From positions 6,758,001 through 6,822,000 of the forward strand of contig NC_067205.1 in NCBI RefSeq assembly GCF_026262505.1: a stretch of 64,000 nt of DNA, in the 5' to 3' direction. Source of the DNA: Trichomonas vaginalis G3. Taxonomy: Eukaryota; Parabasalia; Trichomonadida; Trichomonadidae. The notes under the pieces were generated by a model. That model worked only from the letters and a program-made list of their open reading frames with translations, made no database searches and had not been told where the DNA came from. Shown one piece after another: positions 47,764 to 57,724 of this stretch. Every line of letters begins with the position of its first letter. The first letter of the stretch is position 1. The translations under genes were made by a program, and so were the position numbers.

Positions 47764-48110
47764 AATCTTATCAATATTACAATTATCATATATAAATCTA
47801 GTATGTCAATCGAAAATATAATAAACAACAGCCATAGATCAATACATATAGTTTGTCTATCTACCTTCAGAATTATACATATAAATTTTCATAATCCAAT
47901 TAAATTAAAAAAAAATCTATTCATTTGATAGTCTTAGCTTCCAAATCATTGTCTTTACGATTTATAATTTGATATATATATATCAGATATTTGATAGATG
48001 GACCGCAGAGATCTTCAAGATTAGGCAAACCCAAATTTTAGCTAAAAGTGACAGGAAAAAAAACGTTTAGTATTAAAAAAAAAGACCGATGAGAGCTTCG
48101 TTCGAAATAT

Positions 48111-48172
48111 AGAGGGAACTGAGAATGCGCAACCATTCTCAGGGAATATTGGATGCTATTCCCGTTCCCTCT
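48111..48172. other. Three-stem cruciform-capable block
   Basis: Outer stem AGAGGGAAC (48111-48119) with GTTCCCTCT (48164-48172). Inside are two stacked hairpins, CTGAGAATG/CATTCTCAG (48119-48142) and GGGAATA/TATTCCC (48142-48163). Nearly every base pairs, giving a three-way junction. Confidence 0.8.
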
Positions 48173-48213
48173 GTATGGAAAATTGAGGTTTTCAAAGGGA
48201 GTTAAAATAATAT

Positions 48214-48568
48214 CAAATTTATACTAATTTACTTCAAAATACAAAAGTATTTGACAGCTAAAATTAGTTACTTTAGCAAGACTATCAATACCCTTTTACG
48301 ATTATTGCTACTTTTTCGAAATAAAAGTAAAAACAAATTTATACTAATTTACTTCAAAATACAAAAGTATTTGACAGCTAAAATTAGTTACTTTAGCAAG
48401 ACTATCAATACCCTTTTACGATTATTGCTACTTTTTCGAAATAAAAGTAAAAACAAATTTATACTAATTTACTTCAAAATACAAAAGTATTTGACAGCTA
48501 AAATTAGTTACTTTAGCAAGACTATCAATACCCTTTTACGATTATTGCTACTTTTTCGAAATAAAATA
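48214..48568 (+). repeat. 120-bp tandem repeat, three copies
   Basis: Period exactly 120 (starts at 48214, 48334 and 48454), copies identical, unit beginning CAAATTTATACTAATTTACT. Because 120 is divisible by three, a repeated frame stays open across it, but there is no ATG and I do not call a gene. Confidence 0.95.
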
Positions 48569-48667
48569 AATTTATTATCAAAAACCTTTTTTTTCTTAGT
48601 AAAAATAAACGAAATTTTTTACCTTATGAACTTTTGATGGAAATATGCAAATTTAAAATAATAAAGA

Positions 48668-48796
48668 AAGCCGCGAGCGAAGCGATCGGCTTAGTTCGAA
48701 GATTTTGATTCAAATCTTTGCTGATCTGTAATTCGCGGAAGCCGCGAGCGAATCGAGCGGCTTAGGTCTAAGATTTTGATTCAAATCTTTGCTTAT
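48668..48796 (+). repeat. Two-copy GC-richer repeat, about 70 bp
   Basis: AAGCCGCGAGCGAA...CGGCTTAG followed by AAGATTTTGATTCAAATCTT, twice. Each copy has two small inverted repeats (GCCGC/GCGGC-like and AAGATTTGAATCAAAATCTT-like). Confidence 0.8.
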
Positions 48797-48933
48797 ATTC
48801 CTTAAATTCTTTATGAAACTCGCAACAGTTCCATAAAAAATTTTAAATTCTAAACTGTCGAAATTACCGATCGGTAATCACACCCTTCACAGGTGTGTCA
48901 CTTTTTACATGCGTGTCACTTTTAGCTAAAATT

Positions 48934-49308
48934 ACCCCTACTCGACATTATTTAGCCAAATACTGAGATATACTTCATATACTCTGCCATAGATCCTGAA
49001 TGTTTAGACCTACCTTGTAGATATCTATATGGCCCAGGGCCGCCACTTTTTTCAATTCTAGTAGTTATATTTGATCTTTGAGAAGAAGAACTGTTGCATG
49101 CTAAGATCAGTCATAATGTAAACCTCTCAATTTTATTGTTGTGGGAAGTATCTCAATTCCTTCAAAAAAATTGAAAAACTATTTAATTTTAAAAATATAA
49201 TACTTTTAATTAGTTAATTAATTGGAGATATTTTTTAAAAATCACTTTTGATAATACTTTTGAGAACTTTAATTAAAAAAATATATTCAAAAATATCCAG
49301 GATATCAA
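48934..49308. other. Host intergenic region
   Basis: AT-rich with no gene seen. It ends at the hairpin array. Confidence 0.45.
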
Positions 49309-49621
49309 GAGGGAATTGTTCCTTATGAGGTATATAGTTATGATGTATACCTCATAAGGAACAATTCCCTCCTTAAAATGAGAAAACTTGTTCGAAATTG
49401 TTTATCATTTCGAACAAGTTTTCTCGTTTTTAATAGGAAACTAAAGGCTATGAGGCACTGATTATATATTAGTGCCTCATAGCCTTTAGTTCCTAATAGA
49501 TAGCTGGGGAACTTTCTCCAAATGATAAGTTATTCAGAGAAAGTTTCCCAGCTATCAAGAGGGAATTGTTCCTTATGAGGTATATAGTTATGATGTATAC
49601 CTCATAAGGAACAATTCCCTC
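49309..49621. repeat. Four-hairpin unit in host DNA (A-B-C-D-A)
   Basis: A: 49309-49371 (GAGGGAATTGTTCCTTATGA and inverse). B: 49380-49424 (GAGAAAACTTGTTCGAAAT and inverse). C: 49436-49495 (AGGAACTA-type stem; GGCTATGAGGCACTGAT and inverse). D: 49503-49552 (GCTGGGGAACTTTCTC and inverse). A again: 49559-49621, identical to the first. The A-to-A period is 250 bp, the same as in the insert of Polinton 1, with the same hairpin order and similar stem ends but different stem bodies. Confidence 0.88.
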
Positions 49622-50274
49622 CTTAAAATCGGAGACATTTTTATACTTATTAATCAACCATTCAAAATCATATTCCTCTGAAAAGTTATTTTATTAAAAA
49701 TTTAGAATTTTAATAAATATAGAGTTTGAATTTCATACAATACCTATATATTTTCAATAATGGAATTTGAAAACCATTCTCAAAAGTTCTCAGAAAACCT
49801 TTTTTTCATTAATTTTAAGAAATCTGAGTATTAAATTAAGTGATAAATTCGTTTGACACTACTTTAATTTTTAAATTCAAAAAATTATATGTGCTTCTTA
49901 AAATGACTCAAAAAAAATTTATTATAAAATAATATATAATATTAAAAATCCCACAACATTTTTTTACTTTACATAATCGTACTTCCTCGACGATTAATTT
50001 CCACTCAATTTCTATCATTGACCGAACTTAGCATGCAACAGAACTGCTCTTCGATTGGGATGATCCTTGCTTAGAACTCATCTCTTAAAAATGAAATGAT
50101 TTCAAATTTTTTTGTCAAGAATTTTATTTCGAGTCAAAAACTTTTTTCCTAGTCAAAAATGCAGATTTTTTGGTAGAGTATATGAGTATGATAACTAGAT
50201 TTGGATAAATAAAATTAATCAAAATTCTTTATAAATAACGCACAAAAAAATATACAAAATAAAATACAAAAAAA
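49622..50274. other. Host intergenic region downstream of the transporter
   Basis: About 650 AT-rich bases between the hairpin array and the transporter stop codon. No gene seen. Confidence 0.5.
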
Positions 50275-51606
50275 TTACTTACTCGAATTCTTAATTTCTA
50301 ACGCTGTCTGAGCAGTACAAGCAACAGCAGCAATGACCGTAAATAGAATAGAAATCAATGCCTGAACGGTTCTGTACCATTTTCTATTAGGAGTTGCTTT
50401 CATGAAGAACAAAGCAGGGAACAATAAAGTAACAACAGGAATCAAAATTCCTCCAACAATGTTGAAGAAAATCAAAATGTTACTTGATGTTGCTGCAAGG
50501 CCAGCAGATAACAAACAAAGAATGAAACCAGTGAGAATCCATCTTAAGTTTGTCATCTCTTTTCCTTTAAACAATGTTGCATCAACTGAGTTTCTTGCTG
50601 CCCAAATCATCAAAGGCGAAGAAACTAAAAGAATAAAAATAACGCAAACAGTTGCAACAATAGTAAATGGATTCTTTGCTGGATATAATTCAAGGGCTGA
50701 TGATGCAGACAACAAATCAAATTTGTCAAGATATGTACAGATACCAAATGTTGCATACAAGAAGAAACAAGCAGTGATAATTATACCACTTAATGTAATT
50801 CCTCTCTTAACAGTACAATTCCTTAAGTGTTCGAGTGTTGGGAACAAGTTTATGATGCAATTATATGACATTGTGTTGATACCAAGGGCAGGAATGAAAA
50901 TTAAGATGTCCCAATGGAACAATGTGAGTTCTTTGTTAGGATCAAATCCATATTCTTTGACATCTTTGATCAACCAGTATAAACTGTGCGAAATTAAAAT
51001 TAATATCAACAAAAAGCCAACGGAAGAAGCAATTTCAAGCTTGGCAATGGACTTTGGAATAGTCATTGGGAAAGCGAGTAACAATGTTGTTGCAAAATTC
51101 CAGAATTTGTCGCTATTTAATACTTTGATTTTCAAACCAAGAGTTCTGTTAACTAATACGCCGTCCCAGTTGGAATATATCATCACTGAACCAATTTGGA
51201 CGAGGAAAATGAATAAGTCAAGTACCCAAATAAATTTTGGATTGAAAAGATGAGTAAAGAGACCTCTGAAGTCATATTTCTTTGTAATGAAGGCTGCTTC
51301 AATCATCATTGTGAATGTACTGAATGTAATTATTCCAATAATGATTGCAATTAAAAGAGCAGAAACGATACCGAGTCTGTAACAATATGGAACCATCAAA
51401 CAACCGGAACCAATTGCAGTATTGATAAGAATGACAAATGCACCAAACATGCTCTGATCCCCTGTTGTTTCTTTTTCGAAAAGTTGTGCATTGAAATTAA
51501 TTGTTTGATTGTCTGATTTATCATCAATTGAACTTGACTTGTTCTCTGTATCTGTGGAGTAACTTGATTTATTGTCTATATCACTGAGATCGTGCTGATC
51601 TTCCAT
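50275..51606 (-). CDS. Amino-acid transporter, AAAP family
   Basis: About 443 residues with some eleven hydrophobic segments. The first, at NTAIGSGCLMVPYCYRLGIV, carries the family's N-x-x-x-GSG-x-L-x-x-PY signature of SLC32/36/38-type proton- or sodium-coupled amino-acid carriers. The N-terminal ~55 residues are polar and cytosolic (SDIDNKSSYSTDTENKSSSI). I choose the ATG at 51606 because a perfect initiator (TCATTATTT) lies 10 bases upstream. The frame extends to an earlier ATG at 51681, but those first 19 codons fall in a transposon end. Location: plasma or lysosomal membrane; substrate not predictable. Confidence 0.88.
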   Translation of the reverse strand: MEDQHDLSDIDNKSSYSTDTENKSSSIDDKSDNQTINFNAQLFEKETTGDQSMFGAFVILINTAIGSGCLMVPYCYRLGIVSALLIAIIIGIITFSTFTMMIEAAFITKKYDFRGLFTHLFNPKFIWVLDLFIFLVQIGSVMIYSNWDGVLVNRTLGLKIKVLNSDKFWNFATTLLLAFPMTIPKSIAKLEIASSVGFLLILILISHSLYWLIKDVKEYGFDPNKELTLFHWDILIFIPALGINTMSYNCIINLFPTLEHLRNCTVKRGITLSGIIITACFFLYATFGICTYLDKFDLLSASSALELYPAKNPFTIVATVCVIFILLVSSPLMIWAARNSVDATLFKGKEMTNLRWILTGFILCLLSAGLAATSSNILIFFNIVGGILIPVVTLLFPALFFMKATPNRKWYRTVQALISILFTVIAAVACTAQTALEIKNSSK

Positions 51607-51608
51607 AT

Positions 51609-51618
51609 CAAATAATGA
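51609..51618 (-). promoter_or_regulatory. Initiator of the transporter gene
   Basis: TCATTATTTG on the minus strand matches TCAYW, with the A at 51616, 10 bases before ATG 51606. It lies just downstream of the transposon end at 51625. Confidence 0.6.
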
Positions 51619-51624
51619 ATTTAA

Positions 51625-53668
51625 TAGGGTTGTTCGATTCCCGACGATAGGTGTCTTGGAAGATTTGCCTGGTGTCATCATAGTGTCTTTAAATCAAAAA
51701 TTTTATTTTGGAGTTAGTTTTATTGATTGTTCAATAAAAAACATTTCTAAAACAAGAAAATAAAACGATAAAATATTTATATTTTATATAAGGATCTTAT
51801 ATATTTAAAATAAATATCATTTTATTTTTTTCATTGGTGTCTGTCAAACCATAATACACTATTCAAAAATTCAATGTGCCTTGCGGTTTCAAAAGACACC
51901 TTCAAATTGAACGATAGCACAGACACTATTGAATTTTACCCATTTTATTTAGTTTTTACCCTTTTTATTTTTAAGAATTAATGACTGAAACAGCCGTTTT
52001 GCTATGACCTCAATCACTTTTATTTATTATTTTAAATATTATAAGGGTTTCGTTTTGCTAAAATTGTCACTTTTATAGCATATTTGTTTTTGGATGTTTT
52101 GCGAAACCAAAAAAAAAACTATGATATACAATGTGTGTGTAAAGAAAATACTTTATTTACTAGTTAAAAAATCATTTGGTATTGATCAAGTTATTTTTTC
52201 TGGATAAGATATTATATGGATAATTGGATAGAAAATACAATTATATAATCTTGTACCTGGTTTAATTAAGCTAATTGTCATCAGAAACTTGTAATTTTTA
52301 TGAATTTCAGATTTTCTTTTCATTACTGCTTTTCTTAATAGGTCAAGTTCTTATTTACGTTATAAAGTATGATATTTACAAATATCAAGTTATCATGTTT
52401 TTTGAGAAATTATGAGAAACAAACAAAAATGAAAAAGATAGGAATAGCAATGAATAGTGATGTGGGTATAGAAAATGTAAGAGATTGAATGCAAAGCAAT
52501 CAGTATTTAGGATATTGACCATAGATTTCGAAAAAAAATGCTGCATATTGAGCGAAAACTATGATTATATTATAAGGCTGTCATTTAAAGCATAATGAAA
52601 CTATTCCCTTTTCATTTTAATCGAATAAGATAGTAAAGATTTTTGAATTAGCTAGAAACTGATGAGATGTTTTCACAAATCAGATTTTTAATCTCTATAA
52701 TGCATAATTCACTCAATATCTCAATTTTGATATTGCGAGATATTTTTGCTATCGGTTTCGCAATTTTGACACAATAGCAAGAGGGTTCTATAAGCATTAT
52801 TATCAACGTAGAATCTGAATATCATATCAGAAAATGTCGCAAATCTGACATTTACCCGACCAAATAGCAAAAATAATTGAATACTTTTCGCAAAAACCTT
52901 AAAAATCGATAAAAATATGAAATATAGATATTAAAGAGACTTTTTATATAATATTCATAAAGATTTTCCAAAAATATGATACCGCAAAATTAAAAAAGTG
53001 ACGTCTTGAGTGGAGTCAAAGGTCGAAATTGCTAGCTAAATGTTTTTTTAGCGAAATTGCGTATTGTACGTTTTTTCGCAAAACGAAACCCTTAAATATT
53101 ATTTAATTTTATTATTTGAATAGGCCAACTTATATTTGAGAAGCTCAATTTGAGACCACTTAATACATTGAAATATCATAAATATTGAAATATTAAAAAG
53201 TGTATTTCAAAATATTGAAATTATAAAAATTTATAATACTGAAATTGAGACAAATTAATAAATTCAATGTGTTTTTTTTTGAAATAACTCTCAAATATTA
53301 TTTTTTTGTTTATTTAATGATGAATAAATATGATTGCTTTAGTCAATCATAAAAACTAATTTAAGTTTAAAATAATGAAAGGATAATTTGATCGTTTTTT
53401 AAAATACAATTATTTTTGATGATTTGCAAGAATTTTTGAAAAGAATATAATATAGGTTCTATTTTTGTAAAATTTATCCAAATCATGTATTACATAAATT
53501 ACGATTAAAACGATGAAAGAACCAAAAAGTGTGTTTTGTGTTTTGTTGTTGCGTGTTGGATGCGGGATCCTGTTATTTCCGAAATCGACAAAAAATTTGG
53601 AAATTTAATTTCCGAAATCGAAATTATATTAATGTTTTTAATATTCTTATATCAAAAGGATTAAAGTT
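51625..53668. mobile_element. hAT-like transposon copy 2, interrupted twice
   Basis: Inverse copy of 33682-34664, ending exactly at the transposon terminus (TAGGG at 51625) where similarity stops. It contains a second transposon at 52043-53093 and is cut at its other side by Polinton 2. The missing last ~132 bp should lie beyond the far end of Polinton 2. If the family makes 8-bp duplications, GAATTTAA (51617-51624) should reappear there. Confidence 0.75.
52043..53093. mobile_element. Mutator-like non-autonomous transposon, 1051 bp
   Basis: Ends AAGGGTTTCGTTTTGC and GCAAAACGAAACCCTT, with the 9-bp direct repeat AAATATTAT at 52034-52042 and 53094-53102. The uninterrupted sequence is preserved in the sister copy near 34240, which shows the exact insertion and a single AAATATTAT. 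Nine-base duplications are typical of Mutator-like elements. No transposase. Confidence 0.85.
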
Positions 53669-53692
53669 CAAAAAAAAAAAAAAAAAGGTAGT

Positions 53693-53725
53693 GGGGCTTC
53701 CAGGCGCGTTGCGCCCTCTAGCCCC
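53693..53725 (+). other. Terminal hairpin of Polinton 2
   Basis: GGGGCT/AGCCCC outer stem, GGCGC/GCGCC inner stem, loop GTT. Same as the inner left copy of Polinton 1 except for the outer spacer (CTCT in place of TTCT). Confidence 0.85.
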
Positions 53726-53779
53726 AGTCACTTTTCTGTCACTTTTCAGGAAAAAACATTTTTATTATATATATATAAA

Positions 53780-54598
53780 ATGAATTTTACAAAACCACCG
53801 TTACCCTTCTTTGGAAATAAGAGTAGATGTAAAGATATTCTATTGAGAGAACTTAAGAAACTACCGAATGGTCTAACATTTGTAGATTTGTTCGGTGGAA
53901 GTTTCTATATATCTCATTTGTGCCATACCGTATTCCCAGACTCAAAGATTATATGCAATGACTTCGACAACTATATGAACCGTCTCAAACATATACCAGA
54001 CACAAACAAAATATTGAGTGAGTTGAAAGAAAAGATACCTATAGGTAAGATGGAAAGTATACCATTAGATAAGAAAAATATTGTAAGAGAGGTTTTGAAA
54101 AAAGCAGAATATATTGACTGGGATAGTATATCTGCTAGACTATTATATAGTGGTTCTATAAGAGTTCATGACATTGAAACACTTATGTCAAAAGTTTTAT
54201 ATCTTAACTATACAAAGGTTTTCAAAAAAGAACATAGAAAAATATATTGAGGGTATAGAGTTTGTGAGATGTCATTGGACAGAGTTGTATGAAAAATATA
54301 AAGACAAGGAAAATGTTTTCTTTATAGTGGACCCGCCGTTCTATAACACATGGATTTTCAATACCAAGTAGACTGGACTTTGAGAGACTCTTTAGAAACT
54401 TTAGACGTTTTACATAACCATCCATGCTTTTACTTTACATCCGATAAAAGTGGTTTGGAAACCGTTATGAGATGGTTAGAGGACATACATGACTATGAGT
54501 TTAGATATGACAAGATAGAATATGAGAGAGGTCCTATAAACCGGAGAAAGTGTCACAACAAAGAAATTTTATTGGTAAGTAAATGTGGTTTGAAATAG
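53780..54598 (+). pseudogene. Adenine methyltransferase of Polinton 2, broken
   Basis: Nearly identical to 2687-3514, including PFFGNKSR, VDLFGGSFYISHL and the VDPPF motif. Broken, about two breaks. The start signal and the order of the following genes are as in Polinton 1. Confidence 0.8.
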
Positions 54599-54714
54599 GA
54601 CTACTTGTTTTAGGTTTTTTCCATTGTGTCATTTACTTATTTGACGTGGCAGAAAGATATAGAGAATATGAAGATGAACCAATGTCTGCAAATGTTCAGC
54701 ATATGTACTCGTAA
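54583..54714 (+). CDS. Small single-span membrane protein, 43 residues (copy 2)
   Basis: Same frame as 3490-3621, overlapping the methyltransferase end in the same way. FEIGLLVLGFFHCVIYLF and the acidic tail are unchanged even though several bases differ, which supports real coding. Confidence 0.55.
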   Translation: MWFEIGLLVLGFFHCVIYLFDVAERYREYEDEPMSANVQHMYS

Positions 54715-54737
54715 GAGATATTTTTATCTAATATTAA

Positions 54738-55100
54738 ATGGACGCACAGAACTTAGCGAATGCACAGCAACCTGGACAACCAAACCCAGAGAATATTCCA
54801 AATGAAGTTAGAATACAAACTGCAATGGCAAACTATGGTCAAGTGCCAACAGATGTACAAATGCAAACTGCCATGTCAAATGACGCTGCGTTAGGTTTGC
54901 CACCATGGTATGCAAATATGAGATGGAAAGAGTTTTATACAAACCCTGAAGTGGGATATAAACAACTTTATGCAGATGACGCGAACACAGGAGTTGACCC
55001 GGAATATGTTTTCTACCAGAGGAGAAATAGAATGTATGAGCTCCAGTTAAAGAATGCAATGGAACTCAGAAGGAAACGTAAGAGACTAGGCGGACATTAG
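54738..55100 (+). CDS. Unknown Polinton protein, 120 residues (copy 2)
   Basis: Differs from 3646-4008 by about one residue near the C terminus (RRKRKR in place of NRKRKR), while many third positions have changed. That pattern indicates past selection on the protein. Start signal ATATTTTTATCTAATATTAA. Confidence 0.7.
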   Translation: MDAQNLANAQQPGQPNPENIPNEVRIQTAMANYGQVPTDVQMQTAMSNDAALGLPPWYANMRWKEFYTNPEVGYKQLYADDANTGVDPEYVFYQRRNRMYELQLKNAMELRRKRKRLGGH

Positions 55101-55118
55101 ATTTTTACATATAGTAAA

Positions 55119-55361
55119 ATGGGTTTCTTTGGAAGAATAGGAAACTTCTTTCGAAATGTTGGAAGAGGTATATGGAATGGAATAAAATCTGTCGGAAGAG
55201 GAATTTGGAACGGAGTCAAAAATATTGGTAAAAGAGTAGGTCAGTCCGTTGGTATTATACCTAAAGACCCTGAACCAGAAGAACAAGCTCCTGTTATACA
55301 ACAGCCTGAACCTGCACCACAGTCTAATTGGCAACCAAATCCAACACCTCAACCGTATTAA
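55119..55361 (+). CDS. Amphipathic Gly/Trp/Arg-rich protein, 80 residues (copy 2)
   Basis: As 4027-4269 with a few conservative changes. The cationic amphipathic repeats and the Pro/Gln tail are kept. Confidence 0.65.
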   Translation: MGFFGRIGNFFRNVGRGIWNGIKSVGRGIWNGVKNIGKRVGQSVGIIPKDPEPEEQAPVIQQPEPAPQSNWQPNPTPQPY

Positions 55362-55369
55362 AAAATTAT

Positions 55370-56153
55370 ATTTTACCGTTCGATAGTAGTTGTATATGAA
55401 AAGTTCTAAGTAAAACGCGTGGTATAATGGAACTATTCTCTTTCTTCCATCTGTTGTAAACCATACTTGAAAGTCTGAAATACTTCCACTCGGCGGTTCA
55501 TATAGCTTTGTAGGTTTTTCGTAAAAGTCATTTGCCAAGCATAAAAAAGAGTTTTGTGCACCAGAAAATGAAGCATGAACTATAATAGCATCTGAGTCGA
55601 AAACATTTTCATATGTTCCATTAGGGTTTTCGACTTCATAAAAGTTCGGGTGTACTGGATATTCTGCAGGCTGATTTAACATCCTCAAAAATCTATACCA
55701 TGCCAAGTTGTTATATTTTGTAGAAATATAAACGTTTTCTCCAAGGTCTTCTATTCTATCGATTTTAACAGTTGCATTTTTCCTGTCATAAACAATATCG
55801 AGATGGTACTCTCCTTCGTCAATGTTATACTGTTTTGCATATTCGAGATAGATATCGTTTATTTTTCTTGAAAAGCTTGAAGAGTTGTTTCTAAATTTAC
55901 AAGCAAACTAACTTGTAAAAGTTTTCCCTGTTCAAATTTCTCATACGTACGTTTTTCTTTGTTATAGTATCGAACTTCAAAACCGACCGTAAATGGGAAA
56001 CCATGTATGGCTTCTGAAATGAACTTCATTCTACGAAAGCCAATAGCTTTTGTGACGGATGGGTCTCTTAACCATCTCAATGGGTAGTCAAAACGATAGC
56101 CTTCATGCTTTACGGTCTCTGTCTCAAACTTTTGACCTACATTAGTAAAAAGT
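55370..56153 (-). pseudogene. Broken relative of the 286-residue unknown protein
   Basis: Corresponds to 4290-5066. Readable parts include RWLRDPSVTKAIGFRRMKFI and SISDFQVWFTTDGRKRIVPL. Broken, a few breaks. Related open gene: 12246-13106. Confidence 0.6.
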
Positions 56154-56229
56154 TCATCTAATGGTTTAGTTGTAGCAACTCTTGAATTTTCTTTTTTTCT
56201 ATTGAAAGCATATTTTATCTAGAATAAAA

Positions 56230-56865
56230 ATGTCGAAAGAAACAGCGTCTATGAGAGAAATACAACACAACCGACAACTCATTATACAAGCTCTAAATAA
56301 GAACACAACAAACTTTTCAAACTATTCTAAGATATCTGAGTCATTGAAAGAAGGAAACTTAAAACTGACAATGAACCCAATGACAGATGAGTTTCTGTTT
56401 CAAGACAATAAGAACCATACTGTCTGTATAAATCCAACAAAAGGAACTTTAAACGAGAAACCTATAAAAGAACTTCTTTTGAAAGCAGATGTTGACAACA
56501 AAGCTGACAAAGAGTATGTCATTGAAAAAGTTCAAGAAGAACATGACAGAGCAGATGCAACATATGCAACAAAAGAACATACTCATCCTGAACTAGCAGA
56601 CAAAACATATGTTGACAATAAAATGTCAAGTGAAGTGACAAGAGCTGAAAACGAATATTCTAAAAAGACTCATATACATTCTATATCTGATATTACAAAC
56701 TTACAAGAAACCTTAAACAGGAAAAGTGACGTTGGACATACACATTCTATATCTGACATTACAAACTTAAACGTTAGCCTTGAAAAGAAAGCAGATAAAA
56801 CATATGTTAACGATGAGTTAGCATGTGTGGCTAGTGCGTTAGTGAAGAAGGCAGATAAGAGTTAG
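56230..56865 (+). CDS. Fibre-like repeat protein of Polinton 2, 211 residues
   Basis: N-terminal part MSKETASMREIQHNRQLIIQ, then an alternation of coiled-coil phrases (VDNKADKEYVIEKVQEEHDR) and THTHSISDITNL-type repeats (HTHPELADKTYVDNK; HIHSISDITNLQETLNRKSD). These repeats are typical of trimeric phage-type fibres. Compared with Polinton 1 the protein ends in the repeat region, close to the point where the two elements stop being alike. Likely a particle surface fibre. Confidence 0.65.
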   Translation: MSKETASMREIQHNRQLIIQALNKNTTNFSNYSKISESLKEGNLKLTMNPMTDEFLFQDNKNHTVCINPTKGTLNEKPIKELLLKADVDNKADKEYVIEKVQEEHDRADATYATKEHTHPELADKTYVDNKMSSEVTRAENEYSKKTHIHSISDITNLQETLNRKSDVGHTHSISDITNLNVSLEKKADKTYVNDELACVASALVKKADKS

Positions 56866-57077
56866 TATACAAGTCTTGGTTATGGTGGCACTGCGTTCCA
56901 CCTTACCCAATACTTGCGAATTTGACACTTTACAAAACCGCTAACGTATATTTTACAATACAAACGACAACACTAATTTAACCTTAAATATTTACAAAGC
57001 CGCCAACCACTTCACCTCACTAACGAACTCGCTAATGTAAAAAATAAACGTTCTCACTAACGACTTCACTAATGTTC

Positions 57078-57362
57078 TCATAAATTTTCCTCAATATCTT
57101 CATCATCAGTGTTAACCCTATTGTAGTCATACTTGAAGCCATAAACTTTCTCTAACTTCTTAACGTACAATTTACATAACTTACCTTCGTCATCGTATGG
57201 TTTAATGATATAACTATTTCTATCTTTATAAACAGTCAATGAAAAGTCAACTGGTCTCGGATGTATTTGAAAGAACATGTTATGCTCAGGAAGGAAGAAT
57301 AAATGTTTAAATGTATGTTTGTTATACTGTGGAATTCGAATGAGTTGCTTTTGTTCTGTCAT
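57078..57362 (-). CDS. Unknown Polinton 2 protein, 94 residues
   Basis: A compact protein with His/Phe-rich middle (FKHLFFLPEHNMFFQIHPRP) and an acidic end (NTDDEDIEENL). Preceded by AATTTTTATTTTTATGTAA. No family is recognised, and it has no counterpart in Polinton 1. Confidence 0.55.
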   Translation of the reverse strand: MTEQKQLIRIPQYNKHTFKHLFFLPEHNMFFQIHPRPVDFSLTVYKDRNSYIIKPYDDEGKLCKLYVKKLEKVYGFKYDYNRVNTDDEDIEENL

Positions 57363-57439
57363 TTACATAAAAATAAAAATTTTCAGTAAAAATAAAACTA
57401 ACGTTAAAAATTTCTCATAACATAAACGTTCTCATTGCT

Positions 57440-57685
57440 TTATAACTCTCTTCCTTTCTCCAACTCTTCTAACTTCTTCTTAAGTTCAGCAATGTTGTCC
57501 TCATGAAGTTTAATCTTCCTTAATATACCTTCTCTATCTAATGGTTGCTTTATCTTTCTAAACTGAACTCTACCATCCTTCATAGTATGAATGTAAAAAC
57601 CTTCTGGAATAATTCCTGATTTAATGTATTCTACCAAAAACTTTTGTTTCATTGCTTCAGTGACTTTAGTCGTCATTTCAATCAA
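57440..57685 (-). CDS. Unknown Polinton 2 protein, 81 residues
   Basis: N part VTEAMKQKFLVEYIKSGIIP, then DGRVQFRKIKQPLDREGILR, and a C-terminal coiled coil (KLHEDNIAELKKKLEELEKG). Its opening resembles in kind the KGKFLIQYYIKTGVL part of 24221-24567 in Polinton 1. Start signal AATTTTTATTTGATTGAA. Confidence 0.55.
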   Translation of the reverse strand: MIEMTTKVTEAMKQKFLVEYIKSGIIPEGFYIHTMKDGRVQFRKIKQPLDREGILRKIKLHEDNIAELKKKLEELEKGREL

Positions 57686-57724
57686 ATAAAAATTTTAATA
57701 TTAAATAAAAATAACGTTATTTTT

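Larger units (their letters stand above)
48034..48933. mobile_element. Possible 900-bp non-autonomous element
   Basis: 20-bp inverted ends AATTTTAGCTAAAAGTGACA (48034-48053; inverse at 48914-48933). Inside are a folded three-stem block (48111-48172), three copies of a 120-bp repeat and a duplicated GC-richer block. The flanks share only ACCC, so a target duplication is doubtful and the element call is tentative. Confidence 0.5.

Noticed and set aside
48251-48637. 128-codon frame with a 40-residue repeat
   Set aside because: Explained by the 120-bp tandem repeat; no ATG start and AT-driven composition.
53529-53783. Cys-rich frame beginning MCFVFCCCVLDAG, also at 33618-33821 in inverse
   Set aside because: Part of the hAT-like transposon copies, not supported as a gene, and its end runs into the Polinton terminus.
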